Below are positions 61,372-64,000 of a stretch of DNA of 64,000 nt, one piece after another; the stretch's first letter is position 1; every line of letters begins with the position of its first letter. The position numbers and the translations under genes were made by a program. The notes under the pieces are model-generated. The model searched no databases. It was given only the letters and a program-made list of their open reading frames with translations, and had not been told where the DNA came from. The stretch covers positions 496,001 to 560,000 of the forward strand of contig JAURXZ010000030.1 in assembly GCA_030654175.1 (NCBI GenBank), read 5' to 3'. Source of the stretch: Bacteroidia bacterium. GTDB taxonomy: Bacteria; Bacteroidota; Bacteroidia; 2-12-FULL-35-15.

Positions 61372-64000
61372 ATGAAAGCAAACGATTACCAAAGCTTAAT
61401 TAAAAAACTGGATGGCTTCATCCGTAAGTACTATAAAAACCAACTTTTACGTGGCCTGATTTACAGCACAGGTTTGGTATTGCTGTTTTTTATATCCCTT
61501 ACTGTGCTTGAATATTACGCACACTTCAATACCGCGATACGTACCGTTTTATTTTATTCATTTATTGTTGCCAGCGGATTTATCTCTGTAAAATATATTG
61601 TAATTCCCCTTTCTAAACTTTATAAATTAGGACAGCTTATTTCTTACGAAGAGGCTGCAAACATTATCGGTAAACACTTTACAAATGTTCAGGATAAATT
61701 GTTGAATACACTTCAATTGCAACAAGAAACATCTAACATCTCAAATCCAATATCTAACATCTCCCTTTTAGAAGCAAGTATTAATCAAAAAATAAAGGAA
61801 TTAAAACCTATTGAATTTACTTCGGCAATTGATCTATCCGAAAATAAAAAATATCTGAAATATGCATTGATACCAGTTTTGCTTATCGCGGTAATTTTAT
61901 TTTCAGCACCAAGCATAATCACAGACGGAACAAAACGCTTGGTAAAACACGCTGATTTTTTTGAAAAAGAATCACCCTTTCAGTTTGTGATCACCAATAG
62001 TGATCTAACAACTGTTACTCAGCAGGATTTTGAATTAAAAGTAAACCTGACAGGCGATGAAGTTCCGGACAATGTTTACGTTGAGATAAATGGAAACGAA
62101 TATAAATTAGAAAAAGAAAACATTGTAAATTTTAATTATCTTTTTAAAAATGTACAAAAAAACACCAGCTTTCATCTTTCCGCTGATGGCTTTAAATCGA
62201 AAGAGTATGAATTGGTAGCTTTACCAAATCCTGTTTTATTAAACTTTGATATCGCACTTGCATACCCAAAATACCTGAACAAAAAAGATGAAGTTGTTAA
62301 AAATACAGGTGATCTTGTGGTTCCTGCAGGAACAAAAGTTTCATGGAGCTTCAGCACTAAAAACACTGATCAGTTGCGAATAAATTTTAATGATACGTCC
62401 TTTGCTGTATCACCCGTTTCTGAAAATTCATTTAATTATTCCACCCGACTGTTTAAGGATAAGATCTACTCAGTTTCTACTGCTAACCAGTTTTTAAAAA
62501 ATAAAGATTCTGTAACTTACATTATCAATGTAATTCCGGATGCCTACCCGCAAATAAATGTAGAAGAGAAAAAAGATACCACATCTACCAAGCGTATTTA
62601 TTTTCGCGGTGAGGTAAAAGATGATTATGGTTTTAACAAACTAACGTTCAATTATCATTACATCACAAATAATGATTCTGCAGCCGATACTGACGAAAAA
62701 AAACTTACTACTAATATAAGGGCTGTTGCGATCAACAAAAACCTTACTCAGGATCAGTTCTATCATTACTGGGACATGAATGAATTGGGTGTTTCTCCCG
62801 GTGACCAGATCGAATATTATTTTGAAATATGGGACAATGATGGTGTTACCGGAAGTAAATCCTCTCGTTCACAAAAAATGATCTTTAAAGCCCCCACACT
62901 CAAAGAACTTGACTTAAACACCGATAAAAACAATAATAAAATTAAAGACGATCTACTGGAAAGCATCGATCAGGCAAAAGAAGTGCAGAAGGAAATAAGT
63001 GAGTTGCAACGCAAAATTGCCGAGAAAAAAACGCTTTCATGGGAAGAAAAAAAGAAACTGGAAGATCTGCTCGACAAACAAAAAAAATTGCAGCAAAACG
63101 TTGAAAAAATCAAAAACGAAAACAAACAAAACAACGAACAGCAAAGCGAATACAAGCAACCTGACGAAAAGATCCTGGAAAAACAAAAACAACTGGAAGA
63201 GCTGTTTGATAAAGTAATGACACCTGAATTAAAAGAGAAATACAACGAATTGCAAAAACTGCTTGAAAAACTGGATAAAAACAAAGTACAGGAAGCGTTA
63301 GAAAAAATGAAGCTTGAAAATAAGGATCTAATGAAGGAACTAGATCGTAACCTGGAGGTTTTTAAACAACTGGAATTTGAGCAGAAATTGCAGAAAAGTA
63401 TTGAAAAACTGGACGAGTTGGCAAAGAAAGAAGATGAACTTTCTAAAAAAACAGAAGAAAAGAATACAAATGCTGAAGAACAAAAAGCAAAACAAGATGA
63501 GTTGAATAAAGAATTTGAAGAGGCTAAAAAGGATTTGAAAGATCTGGAGAAAAAGAACGCTGAGCTGGAAGAGCCTAAAAAAATGGAGAATACAGAGCCG
63601 GAGCAGGAAGACATCAAAAAAGACATGGAGAAAAGCAGTGAACAACTGGATAAAAAGGAAAAGAAAAATGCCTCTAAATCTCAAAAAAGTGCTGCACAAA
63701 AAATGAAAAAAATGAGCGAGAAACTTTCCAAAATGCAACAGGAAATGGAGGAGGAAGCTCAAAGCGAAGACATTGATAAATTACGTGGTATCCTTGAAAA
63801 TCTGCTCCAACTCTCATTTGGACAGGAAGCATTGATGGGCGAACTGTCAAAAGCAAAAACCAATGACCCTCAGTTTTTCAAGATCAATCAAAAACAAAAA
63901 AAATTACACGATGATTCCAAAATGATCGAGGATAGTTTGGTGGCCTTAAGCAAACGTGTGCCTAAAATTCAGGCAGTGGTTAATCGCGAAATAAGTGCTA
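61372..64000 (+). CDS. DUF4175-family membrane protein, cut by the window end
   Basis: The frame opens at the ATG at 61372 (M-K-A-N-D-Y-Q-S-L-I-K-K-L) and stays open to the last base, giving 876 residues with no stop. Two membrane segments lie at about 28-48 and 55-75 and a third at about 162-180. An extracytoplasmic beta-rich region (about 200-500) follows. From about residue 520 a long coiled coil rich in K, E and Q begins. This layout and the N-terminal segment fit large Bacteroidota DUF4175 proteins, of unknown function and often near MoxR/BatA-type genes. The C-terminus is outside the window. Confidence 0.8.
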   Translation, partial: MKANDYQSLIKKLDGFIRKYYKNQLLRGLIYSTGLVLLFFISLTVLEYYAHFNTAIRTVLFYSFIVASGFISVKYIVIPLSKLYKLGQLISYEEAANIIGKHFTNVQDKLLNTLQLQQETSNISNPISNISLLEASINQKIKELKPIEFTSAIDLSENKKYLKYALIPVLLIAVILFSAPSIITDGTKRLVKHADFFEKESPFQFVITNSDLTTVTQQDFELKVNLTGDEVPDNVYVEINGNEYKLEKENIVNFNYLFKNVQKNTSFHLSADGFKSKEYELVALPNPVLLNFDIALAYPKYLNKKDEVVKNTGDLVVPAGTKVSWSFSTKNTDQLRINFNDTSFAVSPVSENSFNYSTRLFKDKIYSVSTANQFLKNKDSVTYIINVIPDAYPQINVEEKKDTTSTKRIYFRGEVKDDYGFNKLTFNYHYITNNDSAADTDEKKLTTNIRAVAINKNLTQDQFYHYWDMNELGVSPGDQIEYYFEIWDNDGVTGSKSSRSQKMIFKAPTLKELDLNTDKNNNKIKDDLLESIDQAKEVQKEISELQRKIAEKKTLSWEEKKKLEDLLDKQKKLQQNVEKIKNENKQNNEQQSEYKQPDEKILEKQKQLEELFDKVMTPELKEKYNELQKLLEKLDKNKVQEALEKMKLENKDLMKELDRNLEVFKQLEFEQKLQKSIEKLDELAKKEDELSKKTEEKNTNAEEQKAKQDELNKEFEEAKKDLKDLEKKNAELEEPKKMENTEPEQEDIKKDMEKSSEQLDKKEKKNASKSQKSAAQKMKKMSEKLSKMQQEMEEEAQSEDIDKLRGILENLLQLSFGQEALMGELSKAKTNDPQFFKINQKQKKLHDDSKMIEDSLVALSKRVPKIQAVVNREISA

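Noticed and set aside
62970..63626. Serine/phenylalanine-rich frame on the minus strand
   Set aside because: It is the antisense of the lysine/glutamate-rich coiled coil of the DUF4175 gene; AAA/GAA codons read backwards give long S/F runs.
63340..63856. Two further minus-strand frames near the window end
   Set aside because: Same cause: antisense of the coiled-coil coding sequence.
1..64000. CRISPR arrays, tRNA and rRNA genes, prophage or complete insertion sequences
   Set aside because: No regular spaced repeats, cloverleaf-like sequences, transposase or phage genes were seen on reading both strands; a tRNA scan was not possible.

Overview
The window comes from a low-GC member of the Bacteroidota (class Bacteroidia; lineage not resolved). 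The signs are eight secreted proteins ending in type IX secretion (T9SS) sorting domains, lipoproteins with a C-x-x lipobox, promoters of the Bacteroidota form TTTG-N20-TAnnTTTG, little use of Shine-Dalgarno sites, and PD40/TPR and DUF4175 proteins typical of that phylum. No rRNA, tRNA, CRISPR array, phage or complete insertion sequence was seen.

Layout. 1-7761: a TPR/PD40 periplasmic protein, a lipoprotein and two tandem C10 (streptopain-type) cysteine proteases preceded by a long structured leader. 7762-20657: a minus-strand set that reads as a gamma-glutamylated amine (probably ethanolamine) catabolic route: ethanolamine-type permease, glutamine-synthetase-like ligase, iron alcohol dehydrogenase, aldehyde dehydrogenase and a class I glutamine amidotransferase-type hydrolase. 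It is interrupted by two secreted esterases, an SDR protein and a lipocalin, and is followed by an archaeal-type methionine adenosyltransferase. 20829-37127: a CheB-CheR-PAS-histidine kinase hybrid, a single-domain response regulator, and secreted M43, M4 and C39-type peptidases plus a CUB-domain protein. 37243-38376: a lipoprotein of the cholesterol-dependent cytolysin (CDC) superfamily that lacks the membrane-recognition domain 4. 38852-46985: housekeeping genes (lepA, AMP nucleosidase, holA, kynU, hemL). 47181-60998: a compact reduced-sulfur island. 61372-end: a DUF4175 protein cut by the window edge.

Two regulatory patterns stand out. First, the C10 protease pair and the CDC-like gene, 31 kb apart, share the same promoter layout and about 110 bases of 5' leader with two hairpins whose stems are kept while loops differ. 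This suggests one RNA-level or promoter-level control of a protease/pore-former set. Second, four minus-strand promoters in the sulfur island carry the same direct-repeat operator (TGTAAC-N3-TGTAAC type) at exactly 21 bases from the -7 box. One of them drives a seven-gene operon that ends in a Crp/Fnr-type regulator gene, the natural candidate for the protein that binds it.

The sulfur island encodes a TsdA-like diheme thiosulfate dehydrogenase, a split YeeE/YedE transporter, a SoxB-like protein without SoxYZ or SoxAX, four rhodanese or rhodanese-containing proteins including a CstB-like persulfide dioxygenase fusion, a DsrE protein, a TauE/SafE exporter, an outer-membrane porin and two Crp/Fnr regulators. 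Together they suggest sulfide/persulfide detoxification and partial thiosulfate oxidation rather than a full Sox cycle. All family assignments were made by reading the translated sequences; no database search was run.
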